Source: Eubacterium sp. CAG:248 | GTDB lineage: Bacteria > Bacillota > Clostridia > Lachnospirales > Lachnospiraceae | NCBI GenBank assembly: GCA_000436475.1 | Contig: FR886218.1 | Span: 186,147-250,146 of the forward strand | Direction: 5' to 3' | DNA: 64,000 nt | Shown: piece by piece, positions 18,153-26,320 of the stretch | How the letters are laid out: each line of letters starts with the position of its first letter | How positions within the stretch are numbered: position 1 is the first letter of the stretch | Notes under the pieces: model-generated | Seen by the model: the letters and a program-made list of their open reading frames with translations, nothing else | Told to the model about the DNA's origin: nothing | Database searches by the model: none | Made by a program: the position numbers and the translations under genes

Positions 18153-19370
18153 CTATCTGATATCAGTCTCAGGGTCAACCAGAATCTCAATTTCGCCTGT
18201 ACACCTGTATTTTTTTTCTGATGCATCTATATTAACACGACAATCTATTATTTGCACTCCTTTTTGTTCAATATGCTTAATATATGTATCAAATCTCTGC
18301 TCAAGCAGCTGTCTGCATTCCTTTTCATTCCGTTCTTTTATGATACAATTATACTCATACTGTGTTTCAAACCCATATGTTATTTTAGTATCTATATGTC
18401 CAGGTAAATATAACTTTCTATTTTCGGTTTTACTCTCATATAAAGTTTCTTCCCCAAATGTTATACCAGCTTTCAATTCTCCATATTCATTTCCTATTAT
18501 TAATCTGTGATTTTTTTCTCCAGTAAATACTTTGTCCTCATATTCAACATCAATATGATCATCATATGGAATAACCGTTCTTACTAATATATCAGCATCA
18601 GAATCAACATATGTTTCTTTCACAACCACTCCCGAATCATCTGTCACCGTAACTATCCCCTCAACAAGAAGCTGATTTACAGATACCGGATCTCCTGAAT
18701 GTACGACCGGCGTACCTTTTCTTGTTATAATGCTGTATATATCTCCATCATATCTTGAATATATATCTTTTTTTACATCTGTATCATCATATCCACTGCC
18801 ATCTGCCATAGTATTTCCATCTGCCTTTTCCATAGAGTAGTTTTCCTTTATATAAACTATAACTCTTGAACCTTTAACTGCTACGCATGCCCATGTCACA
18901 TCAAAATCATCCCTTATCTTTTTTTCCAGGGAATCACAATCAATTGTTTTAATAAACTTCGCACAACATATTCCGTTATCTGCCATATATTTTTTTATTG
19001 TTTCGTCTGTATATATATGGTTTCCATAACAGTCAATCTCCCATACAAACATCCCAAGCACGCGTAAAACAACGAACATAACAACTATGCCTGTCAGAAA
19101 TGAATAATGCTTTCTGTATCTGAACAAAAAATATACAGGATAAGCTTTACCTGTAACTTTAATATGTACGTGTGTAAGCCTTATATATTTTCTCAATTTA
19201 AAAAAATCTTTTCTTGTCATTCTGACAGTTATGCGGTTTTCATACTTTCCATCGTATTTCATATGAATAAATGTAATATCATCTTTTCTGCATATATTGA
19301 TGAAACGTCTTATCTCATCACCTTCTATAATAAGTTCTATATAAAATATATATCTGAGATGATTTTTCAT
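18153..19370 (-). CDS. yqfD: sporulation protein YqfD
   Basis: YqfD is a membrane protein needed for efficient sporulation and, in B. subtilis, transcribed by sigma-E. This 405-aa homologue has one transmembrane segment (residues about 90-110, TGIVVMFVVLRVLGMFVW), an N-terminal cytoplasmic part, and a large extracellular part with the ITRKGTPVVHSGDPV block typical of the family. The start is the ATG 4-5 bases after GGAGGG at 19368-19370; the frame continues upstream into yqfC but has no better site. Spacing to phoH is 23 bases. Confidence 0.92.
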   Translation of the reverse strand: MKNHLRYIFYIELIIEGDEIRRFINICRKDDITFIHMKYDGKYENRITVRMTRKDFFKLRKYIRLTHVHIKVTGKAYPVYFLFRYRKHYSFLTGIVVMFVVLRVLGMFVWEIDCYGNHIYTDETIKKYMADNGICCAKFIKTIDCDSLEKKIRDDFDVTWACVAVKGSRVIVYIKENYSMEKADGNTMADGSGYDDTDVKKDIYSRYDGDIYSIITRKGTPVVHSGDPVSVNQLLVEGIVTVTDDSGVVVKETYVDSDADILVRTVIPYDDHIDVEYEDKVFTGEKNHRLIIGNEYGELKAGITFGEETLYESKTENRKLYLPGHIDTKITYGFETQYEYNCIIKERNEKECRQLLEQRFDTYIKHIEQKGVQIIDCRVNIDASEKKYRCTGEIEILVDPETDIR

Positions 19371-19404
19371 ACTCCCTCCATCAAGATAATAGCAGTCAAA
19401 GGCA

Positions 19405-19680
19405 TTAATCGAAAGTAATCTGGACAATCCTGCCTTTTACAGATATTTCATCTGCATCAAGATAACCTATATCCAGGTGTTCTCCCTCTACATATACAAT
19501 CCCTCTTTTGGTGAGTATCTTCACACATGTATCATTATATTCCATTATAGTTTTAATGTTTTCAATATACATTTCCCGGTTTCCTATTAATGTAAGAACA
19601 GGCAGTGATGTTGACATCCCCGGTAATGTCATACAATCCGTTAAAAAAACATCTTTATTATTTTTATCTTGTTTTTTCAC
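19405..19680 (-). CDS. yqfC: sporulation protein YqfC
   Basis: A 91-aa member of the YabP/YqfC family, partner of YqfD in sporulation. The core motif is TGM-like LPVLTLIGNREMYIENIKTIMEY and the IVYVEGEHLDIGYLDADEISVKG block, as in YqfC and YabP. The start is GTG at 19678-19680, five bases after GGAAGG; the longer frame to 19716 has no ribosome binding site. It is the first gene of yqfC-yqfD-phoH-ybeY. Confidence 0.9.
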   Translation of the reverse strand: MKKQDKNNKDVFLTDCMTLPGMSTSLPVLTLIGNREMYIENIKTIMEYNDTCVKILTKRGIVYVEGEHLDIGYLDADEISVKGRIVQITFD

Positions 19681-19793
19681 ACTGACCTTCCATTCCTGCC
19701 TGTTAATACATAGCAAATGATTATATTACAGACAAAATGAATAACTATTAATATATATATAATATATGCCACTTCCATGTAATATATGCACCT

Positions 19794-19830
19794 AAAAAAA
19801 TCCCGATGCATCTTATGATACACCGGGATT
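19794..19830 (-). terminator. rho-independent terminator of rpsU
   Basis: On the minus strand AATCCCGGTGTATC pairs with GATGCATCGGGATT across an ATAA loop (14 pairs, two of them G-U), followed by seven T. It begins about 20 bases after the rpsU stop. Confidence 0.92.
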
Positions 19831-19848
19831 ATAATTTCGCTATAAAAA

Positions 19849-20025
19849 TTAATTGAACTTACGTTTTCTAGCAGCTTCTGACTTCTTCTTACGTCTTACG
19901 CTTGGCTTTTCGTAATGTTCTCTTTTACGAATTTCCTGCTGAATGCCTGCCTTTGCGCAGTTTCTCTTGAATCTACGTAATGCGCTATCTAAAGACTCGT
20001 TTTCTTTAACGATGACATTTGACAT
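19849..20025 (-). CDS. rpsU: 30S ribosomal protein S21
   Basis: A 58-aa, very basic protein beginning MSNVIVKENESLDSALRRFK and ending in a Lys/Arg-rich tail (RRKKKSEAARKRKFN), diagnostic for bS21. The ATG is at 20023-20025. It has its own promoter after the alaS stop and its own terminator, so it forms a single-gene transcript between alaS and yqfC. Confidence 0.97.
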   Translation of the reverse strand: MSNVIVKENESLDSALRRFKRNCAKAGIQQEIRKREHYEKPSVRRKKKSEAARKRKFN

Positions 20026-20109
20026 ACCTTTTCCTGACCACCCTTCTGTTGCGTAATTGTGCTGGGCAATACATATAGGGTTTTACCTTTACCTAATCGC
20101 ACAACAAAT

Positions 20110-20137
20110 ATTATATCACAGAAAAGCACGAAGTCAA
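20110..20137 (-). promoter_or_regulatory. sigma-A promoter of rpsU
   Basis: TTGACT (20132-20137), 16 bases, TATAAT (20110-20115) on the minus strand. The predicted leader is about 75 bases and contains TTGTGC/GCACAA and TGTTG/CAACA inverted repeats, which could form alternative hairpins. Confidence 0.8.
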
Positions 20138-20162
20138 CTAATTTTTTAACTTTTTTATTATC

Positions 20163-22802
20163 TTATAACTGTTCTTCAAGCACATTTGGAGCCTTCTTTA
20201 AAAGCTCTGGTATTCCAGCCGGATTCTTTCCTCCTGCCTGTGCCATGTTAGGACGGCCGCCACCGCCGCCACCTACAAGTGATGCAACAGCCTTGATCAG
20301 ATTGCCTGCATGGGCTCCTTTTGCAACTGCATCATCAGTAGCCATAGCTATCATATTAACCTTATCGTTTCCTATTGCACTTACAACAAGAACAACGCCT
20401 GAACCTATTTCGTTCTTAATCTTATCACCAAGGTTACGAAGCTCATTCATGTCTACATTATCAACCTTAGTAGCCACAAACTTAACACCCTTTATCTCAA
20501 CAACATTATCTGAAACATCTCCAAGTGCATTGTTTGCCAGTTCAGCCTTAAGCTTTTCATTCTCTGAAGATAAGGCTTTTATTTCATCGTTCATTGTATG
20601 AATTCTTCTGACAAGCTGTACACTTTCTGTCTTAGCAGCCTCACTTGCTTCCTTTACAAGCTTCTCAAGTTCTTCGTAGTACTTAAGGACTCCCTTATCT
20701 GTAAGGGCTTCTATTCTTCTTACACCAGCAGCAACACCTGCCTCTGATATAATCTTAAAAAGTCTGATATTAGCTGTATTAGCAACATGTGTACCACCAC
20801 AGAACTCCTTAGAGAAATCATCAATGCATACAACCCTTACGCTTTCACCATACTTTTCACCAAAGAGCGCCATAGCACCTGTCTTTTTTGCTTCTTCTAT
20901 AGTCATAATCTTAGTTTCTACAGGTATAGCTTCAACTATCTTTTCATTGACTATATCTTCAACCTTTTTAAGTTCTTCAGCTGTCATGCTCTGGAAATGT
21001 GTAAAGTCAAATCTTAATCTTTCAGGATCCACATAAGAGCCTTTCTGCTCAACATGATTGCCAAGAACTGTCCTTAAAGCTTTCTGTAAAAGGTGTGTAG
21101 CACTATGATTCTTACATATATCAGCTCTGTATTCAGAATCTACTAAAAGAGTAACTGTATCACCAGCTTTAATCATGCCTTTTGTCATAACTCCGACATG
21201 ACCGATTTTTCCACCCTTAAGTTTTATAGTTGTATCTACCTTGAATTCACCCTCAGGAGATGTAATATAGCCTTTATCGCCTTCCTGTCCGCCCATTGTA
21301 GCATAGAATACTGTTTCATCAACGATTATAGTTCCCTTATCGCCTTCTGAAAGTGCTTCTACAACATCTTCTTCAGTTGTAAGAACTGTTACCTTTGAAT
21401 CATTCTTAAGCTTATCGTATCCTACAAACTCACTTGTTATTGCTGGGTCAATCTCGTCATATACGGTAGCATCTGCTCCCATGTAGTTACTTACCTTACG
21501 TGCCTTACGTGCCTTTTCTCTCTGCTCGTTCATGCACTTACTAAAGCCTTCTTCATCTATTGTAATGTTCTTTTCTTCTAATATTTCCTTTGTAAGGTCT
21601 ATTGGGAAACCATAAGTATCATAAAGCTTAAATGTATCCTCTCCTGAAAGCACATTCTTATTCTGTTCTTCAAGAGCCTTTTCCATATCGGCTAATATAC
21701 TAAGTCCCTGATCAATAGTTTTGTTAAACTTTTCTTCTTCCTCAGAGATAACCTTTGTTATGAACTCTTTCTTTTCTTCAAGCTCAGGATAACCATCCTT
21801 AGATCCTTCTATGACTGTTTCACATAGTTTAGATAAGAACTTATCCTGAATTCCTAACAATCTTCCATGTCTTGCTGCTCTTCTTAAAAGTCTTCTAAGA
21901 ACATATCCTCTTCCTTCGTTAGATGGCATAATTCCATCGCTGACCATAAATGTAACTGAACGTATATGATCTGTGATAACTCGGATAGAAACATCCTGTT
22001 TTTCATCTTCTTTATATTTTACACCTGCCATTTCGCACACCTTGTTACGAAGTGCCTGTAATGTATCAACATCAAATATAGAATCAACATCCTGAACAAC
22101 TACTGCAAGTCTTTCAAGACCCATACCAGTATCAATGTTCTTCTGGATAAGATCTGAATAATGACCATGTCCATCATTGTTAAACTGTGAAAATACATTG
22201 TTCCATACTTCCATATATCTATCACAGTCACATCCCACTGTGCAGCCTGGCTTACCACAACCATACTTTTCACCACGGTCATAGTAAATCTCAGAACATG
22301 GACCGCAAGGACCGGCACCATGCTCCCAGAAATTGTCTTCCTTACCAAAACGGAATATTCTTTCTGGCGCAATACCTATTTCTTTATTCCATATATCAAA
22401 GGCTTCATCATCATCTTCATATATAGATGGATATAATCTGTTGGCATCAAGTCCTACAACCTCTGTAAGGAACTCCCATGACCAGTGTATAGCTTCTGTC
22501 TTGAAATAATCACCAAAAGAGAAATTACCAAGCATTTCAAAAAATGTACCATGTCTTGCTGTCTTACCAACATTCTCAATATCACCAGTTCTGATACACT
22601 TCTGGCATGTAGTAACCCTTCTTCTTGGTGGAATCTCCTGTCCTGTGAAATAAGGCTTTAATGGAGCCATACCTGAATTAATAATAAGTAAACTGTTATC
22701 ATTATGTGGAACGAGCGAAAAGCTCTTCATCTTTAAATGTCCCTTGCTCTCAAAGAAATCAAGATATAATCTTCTTAATTCATTAACACCTCTGTACTGC
22801 AC
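20163..22802 (-). CDS. alaS: alanine-tRNA ligase
   Basis: Charges tRNA-Ala and clears mischarged Ser/Gly. The class II catalytic core is N-terminal (FFESKGH, TGDIENVGKTARHGTFFEMLGNFSFGDYFK-type motif 2). The editing domain has HSATHLL (about residue 567) and FCGGTHVANT (about 667). The C-Ala domain ends in GGGGGRPNMAQAGG. The start is GTG at 22800-22802, nine bases after AGGAGG; homologues start at this QYRGVNELRR position. The GTG lies one base after the stop of a 49-codon gene, so the two are coupled. Length is 879 aa. Confidence 0.97.
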   Translation of the reverse strand: MQYRGVNELRRLYLDFFESKGHLKMKSFSLVPHNDNSLLIINSGMAPLKPYFTGQEIPPRRRVTTCQKCIRTGDIENVGKTARHGTFFEMLGNFSFGDYFKTEAIHWSWEFLTEVVGLDANRLYPSIYEDDDEAFDIWNKEIGIAPERIFRFGKEDNFWEHGAGPCGPCSEIYYDRGEKYGCGKPGCTVGCDCDRYMEVWNNVFSQFNNDGHGHYSDLIQKNIDTGMGLERLAVVVQDVDSIFDVDTLQALRNKVCEMAGVKYKEDEKQDVSIRVITDHIRSVTFMVSDGIMPSNEGRGYVLRRLLRRAARHGRLLGIQDKFLSKLCETVIEGSKDGYPELEEKKEFITKVISEEEEKFNKTIDQGLSILADMEKALEEQNKNVLSGEDTFKLYDTYGFPIDLTKEILEEKNITIDEEGFSKCMNEQREKARKARKVSNYMGADATVYDEIDPAITSEFVGYDKLKNDSKVTVLTTEEDVVEALSEGDKGTIIVDETVFYATMGGQEGDKGYITSPEGEFKVDTTIKLKGGKIGHVGVMTKGMIKAGDTVTLLVDSEYRADICKNHSATHLLQKALRTVLGNHVEQKGSYVDPERLRFDFTHFQSMTAEELKKVEDIVNEKIVEAIPVETKIMTIEEAKKTGAMALFGEKYGESVRVVCIDDFSKEFCGGTHVANTANIRLFKIISEAGVAAGVRRIEALTDKGVLKYYEELEKLVKEASEAAKTESVQLVRRIHTMNDEIKALSSENEKLKAELANNALGDVSDNVVEIKGVKFVATKVDNVDMNELRNLGDKIKNEIGSGVVLVVSAIGNDKVNMIAMATDDAVAKGAHAGNLIKAVASLVGGGGGGRPNMAQAGGKNPAGIPELLKKAPNVLEEQL

Positions 22803-22803
22803 T

Positions 22804-22953
22804 TTAATTATCCTCCTGTTTAGCTGCCTTTTTAGCATCTAATCCTTTTCTTATCTTACCGCCGGCAAATACTGCAAGAACTAAAAGTCCAAGCATAACA
22901 ATGAACTTTGCCGCTTCGAATATAATCTCTGAAACTAATGTAAGTCCTATCAT
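22804..22953 (-). CDS. 49-aa single-pass membrane protein ahead of alaS
   Basis: A short gene with ATG at 22951-22953 preceded by AAGGAA. The protein starts MIGLTLVSEIIFEAAK, has one hydrophobic segment (FIVMLGLLVLAVFAGG, residues about 17-32) and a basic tail KIRKGLDAKKAAKQEDN. The stop is separated from the alaS GTG by one base, and the AGGAGG of alaS lies in its last codons. The promoter just upstream drives both. Function is unknown; codon structure, ribosome binding site and coupling support a real gene. Confidence 0.8.
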   Translation of the reverse strand: MIGLTLVSEIIFEAAKFIVMLGLLVLAVFAGGKIRKGLDAKKAAKQEDN

Positions 22954-23004
22954 AATTCTTCCTTTCTGCCACTGCCGGCTTCGCAGCAGCTACAAACAAC
23001 TTAG

Positions 23005-23033
23005 TATTTTATCATAGCTTATATCAATTTTCA
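23005..23033 (-). promoter_or_regulatory. sigma-A promoter of the 49-aa gene and alaS
   Basis: TTGAAA (23028-23033), 17 bases, TAAAAT (23005-23010) on the minus strand. The leader of about 45 bases includes the stable mini-hairpin sequence GCGAAGC (22978-22984). There is no T-box. Confidence 0.72.
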
Positions 23034-23045
23034 ACTCATAACAAA

Positions 23046-24731
23046 CTAGCAATTCCATTTTCCATTTTCAAGAAAATATCTGGCACTATTTTCTGCTGCA
23101 TTTATAATGTCACTGTTATAGCCTATTGTTTTTAACAGCTTTATTGCATTTCTTGTTGTTGCCGGACCTGAATATAGTTTGAAATCAAATATAACCTCAT
23201 CATCTGTAACCTTCTCCTGAAAATGATAATTATCATATTGACCACTAAGAAGTGTAGTAAGCTCAATATCATGTGTTGCAGCAAAAACAAGAGCCTTACT
23301 TGCACTGACACTCTTTAATATTTCCGATGATGCAGCAATTCTTTCAACTGTATTAGTACCACGAAGCACTTCATCAACAAACATAAGAACAGGATGTCCT
23401 TCTTTGTTAGCAGCATCCAGTATTCTTTTAAGTGACTTTATTTCAACTATATAATAACTGTTTGAATTACTAAGATCATCACGCAAAGCCATTGATGAAT
23501 ATATCCTGTATACAGGAGCTTTGTAATAATCAGATACACTTGTATATATAGTCTGTGATAAAAGTGCATTAACCGCTATTGTCTTAAGAAATGTTGATTT
23601 TCCTGATGCATTAGAACCAGTCAGCAAAACATTATGCTTTGTACTTATAGAATTGGCAACAGGCTTCTTTATAAGCGGATGATATACATTTTTTACTTCA
23701 AGCTGCATATCACTATCATTCTTAAACTCTGGAATACACCATGCATCAAGCATATTTCTAAAAGAGGCTATTGCTATAGATGATTCTATAAATCCAAGAG
23801 TATCTATAAGCTCATATATACTCTTTTCTTTATCATGAAAAAGCTTTATAAGATTGTTAAACTTAATAAGATCTGCATGTGTAAGCATTCTAAGATAATC
23901 AAGTGCCATTTCCATAATAGAGCCATCAACATTTCCAGTTTCAAGAAGCCATGATCTTTTCATTATATCAGATAAATCTTCTGTTATATTTTTTAGCTTA
24001 ATATTGTACTCTTCAAGAAAATCAACATTAAGTGCAGTTATCTTTCCAGCACCCATCAGAAGCTTAACTATATGGTTGACACATATAAAATATCTGTCAA
24101 CTCCAGCTTTGAATTTATAATATGTTATTATTGAAAAAGCGACTGCTGCAATACACAGCCATATTCCTATAACAGGATTTATAACACACGTAAAAACTAT
24201 TGCTGCGACTAAAAATAACAATGAAGCATAATGAAGTGCATTGCTTTTTTTATCAAGCCCCACAACAACATCACAATAATCACTAATAGATATGTGCTTT
24301 GCCCTTCCTATCCAGACAAATATTTTTTGAAGCTCAAGCCTCTTTGATGCATTTTTATCTATGGCAGTGGCAAGCCTATCAAGTTTTTTTAATGACTCCA
24401 TATCAGCATCTGGCTGTCTTAACATTCTGTATAAATATTCCTGTCCGGCTGATGAATTAGTATTATTCATCATACGGAATATATCATCCATACCAAGATC
24501 ATTCCATGTTATATCATCTATAGAATTCTCATTGGCATTTCTTTTAAAGTAATGCGATATACATTCGTAATCATCACCAGTATACTTTCTTTGTGCTGGT
24601 TTTCCCCATCCATTTTTCAGTTTATTAATAATAGCATTCTGTTTTCTTTTATTATTTGTTATTGTAACATATACAGCTACAAAAACCACCATTGCAAAAA
24701 ATACAATTATCTGCATACTTGACTTGTCCAT
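23046..24731 (-). CDS. membrane-anchored MutS-like ATPase
   Basis: A 561-aa protein joining membrane segments to a MutS domain-V ATPase. Hydrophobic segments lie at about 7-23, 168-184 and 187-204. A helical lever-like region (240-330) follows, then the ATPase with Walker A GSNASGKST (372-380), Walker B VLMFVDEVLRGTN (448-460) and FAATHDIE. There is no mismatch-binding domain (no FxE region), so it is not a repair MutS. Relatives are described only as MutS-related or MutS domain V proteins of unknown role. Its ATG overlaps the deoD stop (TAATG), indicating translational coupling to purine nucleoside phosphorylase. Confidence 0.85.
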   Translation of the reverse strand: MDKSSMQIIVFFAMVVFVAVYVTITNNKRKQNAIINKLKNGWGKPAQRKYTGDDYECISHYFKRNANENSIDDITWNDLGMDDIFRMMNNTNSSAGQEYLYRMLRQPDADMESLKKLDRLATAIDKNASKRLELQKIFVWIGRAKHISISDYCDVVVGLDKKSNALHYASLLFLVAAIVFTCVINPVIGIWLCIAAVAFSIITYYKFKAGVDRYFICVNHIVKLLMGAGKITALNVDFLEEYNIKLKNITEDLSDIMKRSWLLETGNVDGSIMEMALDYLRMLTHADLIKFNNLIKLFHDKEKSIYELIDTLGFIESSIAIASFRNMLDAWCIPEFKNDSDMQLEVKNVYHPLIKKPVANSISTKHNVLLTGSNASGKSTFLKTIAVNALLSQTIYTSVSDYYKAPVYRIYSSMALRDDLSNSNSYYIVEIKSLKRILDAANKEGHPVLMFVDEVLRGTNTVERIAASSEILKSVSASKALVFAATHDIELTTLLSGQYDNYHFQEKVTDDEVIFDFKLYSGPATTRNAIKLLKTIGYNSDIINAAENSARYFLENGKWNC

Positions 24732-25459
24732 TATTTTCCTCCTTGAACATAGGATAATACTGCGGTTTCAAGTGAAAGCTTTATCATATCATCAAAACCC
24801 TCCTGACGTTCTTTAACCGACAGCGATCCACCATTAAGAAGATTATCACTTATTGTAAACATGGCAAGGGCTCTCTTTGAAAGTCTTGCTGCATTCATAT
24901 ATAATGCTGCTGATTCCATCTCTACCGCAAGGACATTCATTTTACTCCACGATTTATTATATTCAGTATTATCATTATAAAAAACATCTGTAGATACTAC
25001 ATTACCTACCTCTGTCCATATGCCATATAACCCTGCCTGTTCATAGGCTGTATGCAAAAGTCCGAAGTCTGCTATGGGCGCATACAATCCTGGAAGGCGG
25101 TACTGCATTGCATAATTAGAATCTGTACATGTTCCCATAGCAAGTACTATATCTCTTAAATCCACCTTATCAGATATAGTTCCAGCTGAACCTATTCTTA
25201 TTATGGTATCAACATCATAAAACTTAAATAATTCATAACTGTAAATACCCATTGAAGGCATTCCCATCCCGCTCGCCATAACCGATAATTCCACATCTTT
25301 ATATATGCCAGTGTAACCATATATATTACGCACTGAATTGAATTTTCTGACATTATCAAGATAAGTTTCTGCAATATATTCAGCTCTTAAAGGATCACCA
25401 GGCATAATTACTGTTCTGGCTATATCTCCTATCTTAGCTGTATTATGTGGTGTAGCCAT
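24731..25459 (-). CDS. deoD: purine-nucleoside phosphorylase, DeoD type
   Basis: Phosphorolyses purine (deoxy)nucleosides to base and (deoxy)ribose-1-phosphate. The 242-aa hexameric-type enzyme begins MATPHNTAKIGDIA with phosphate-binding MPGDPLRAEYIAE. It also has GIYSYELF, the substrate motif AVEMESAALY and the catalytic aspartate in TISDNLLNGG. The ATG at 25457-25459 matches the family N-terminus, though AAGGAGG is about 13 bases away, so an upstream non-ATG start is possible. It overlaps the MutS-like gene by one base and follows apt, consistent with purine salvage. Confidence 0.94.
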   Translation of the reverse strand: MATPHNTAKIGDIARTVIMPGDPLRAEYIAETYLDNVRKFNSVRNIYGYTGIYKDVELSVMASGMGMPSMGIYSYELFKFYDVDTIIRIGSAGTISDKVDLRDIVLAMGTCTDSNYAMQYRLPGLYAPIADFGLLHTAYEQAGLYGIWTEVGNVVSTDVFYNDNTEYNKSWSKMNVLAVEMESAALYMNAARLSKRALAMFTISDNLLNGGSLSVKERQEGFDDMIKLSLETAVLSYVQGGK

Positions 25460-25490
25460 ATTACTAATATTTCCTCCTTGATACATTTAA

Positions 25491-25594
25491 ACAAAGGCTG
25501 TATTCTGCCATAACATCAATACGTTTATGTCACTTTCAAGCTATATGCAATGCAACAGATCTTAACGTACAGACATGCAGAAAAACAGCCTGTT
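25491..25594 (-). repeat. long inverted repeat between apt and deoD
   Basis: ACAAAGGCTGTATTCTGC (25491-25508) is nearly complementary to GCAGAAAAACAGCCTGTT (25577-25594). Inner ATGTC (25527-25531) and GACAT (25572-25576) can extend the structure. On the transcript the 104-base hairpin lies before deoD. It does not match the purine riboswitch core. It may be an attenuator or a processing stem. Confidence 0.4.
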
Positions 25595-25608
25595 ATTAAC
25601 CTTTATAT

Positions 25609-26133
25609 CTATTTTCCTTCATATTTTATGACAGAATCAACATTATAACCTGTGAGCTTTTCTCTGCCATCAAGTCCCTCAAGTTCGATAAGAAATACTA
25701 TTTTCACTACAACTCCTCCTAGTCTTTCAATAAGTTTTATGATAGCTTCTGTAGTACCGCCTGTTGCAATAAGATCATCTATTATAACAACCTTCTGTCC
25801 TGGCTTTATAGCATCCTTATGCATTTCAAGAGTTGCAGTTCCATATTCAAGTGAATAATCCTCTGATATAGTTTCACAAGGAAGCTTACCCGGTTTTCTT
25901 ACTGGAACAAAACCCTTGCCGTTAGCATATGCAACTGGTACACCAAATATAAAGCCTCGTGATTCTGGTCCTGCAACTATATCATAATCAACATCCTTAA
26001 GTAAATCATTCATGCCATCTATAGCAAGCTTTAATCCCTCCGGACTCTGTATAACCGATGTTATATCCCTGAATATAATCCCCTTTTCTGGAAAATCCGG
26101 AATGTTTCTTACGTAATCTTCTACTTTTTTCAT
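25609..26133 (-). CDS. apt: adenine phosphoribosyltransferase
   Basis: Converts adenine and PRPP to AMP. The 174-aa protein has the PRPP-binding motif VVIIDDLIATGGT, the GPESRGFIFG block and VPVRKPGKLP, all standard for Apt. The ATG at 26131-26133 is five bases after GGAGG; the in-frame ATG at 26145 overlaps that site. A leader of about 140 bases with two hairpins separates it from its promoter. Confidence 0.97.
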   Translation of the reverse strand: MKKVEDYVRNIPDFPEKGIIFRDITSVIQSPEGLKLAIDGMNDLLKDVDYDIVAGPESRGFIFGVPVAYANGKGFVPVRKPGKLPCETISEDYSLEYGTATLEMHKDAIKPGQKVVIIDDLIATGGTTEAIIKLIERLGGVVVKIVFLIELEGLDGREKLTGYNVDSVIKYEGK

Positions 26134-26174
26134 ATTGTCCTCCATTCTTGCGCTGCTTCTTTGCGCATCTCAAG

Positions 26175-26222
26175 TTTGTGCGAAGCACAAATCTTGCGTG
26201 TGAAAAATCTTATTTTTCACAC
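26175..26222 (-). repeat. two hairpins in the apt leader
   Basis: TTTGTGC-GAA-GCACAAA (26175-26191) forms a stem closed by the very stable GCGAAGC mini-hairpin. GTGTGAAAAA (26197-26206) pairs with TTTTTCACAC (26213-26222) around TCTTA-like loop bases. The second hairpin with its flanks (CTTGCRTGTGAAAAATC) recurs at 29566-29590, so it is a dispersed element. Confidence 0.6.
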
Positions 26223-26283
26223 TATCCTCCTATAGAACAGGCAGAATTCCACCCATCATTTATAAGTACATTATTTACAATTC

Positions 26284-26312
26284 ATTTTATCAGATTCATC
26301 ATATACAATCAA
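26284..26312 (-). promoter_or_regulatory. sigma-A promoter of apt
   Basis: TTGATT (26307-26312), 17 bases, TAAAAT (26284-26289) on the minus strand, just downstream of the spoIVA stop. Confidence 0.6.
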
Positions 26313-26320
26313 GCATTTAT

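Noticed and set aside
20059..20601. 180-aa plus-strand open frame over the alaS end
   Set aside because: Antisense to alaS and rpsU leader; Ser/Thr/Pro-rich composition is a reverse-complement artefact.
22954..23004. T-box leader for alaS
   Set aside because: The leader is about 45 bases and lacks the T-box sequence and specifier structure.
25487..25608. Purine riboswitch before deoD
   Set aside because: The conserved core of the purine aptamer is not present; only an inverted repeat is.
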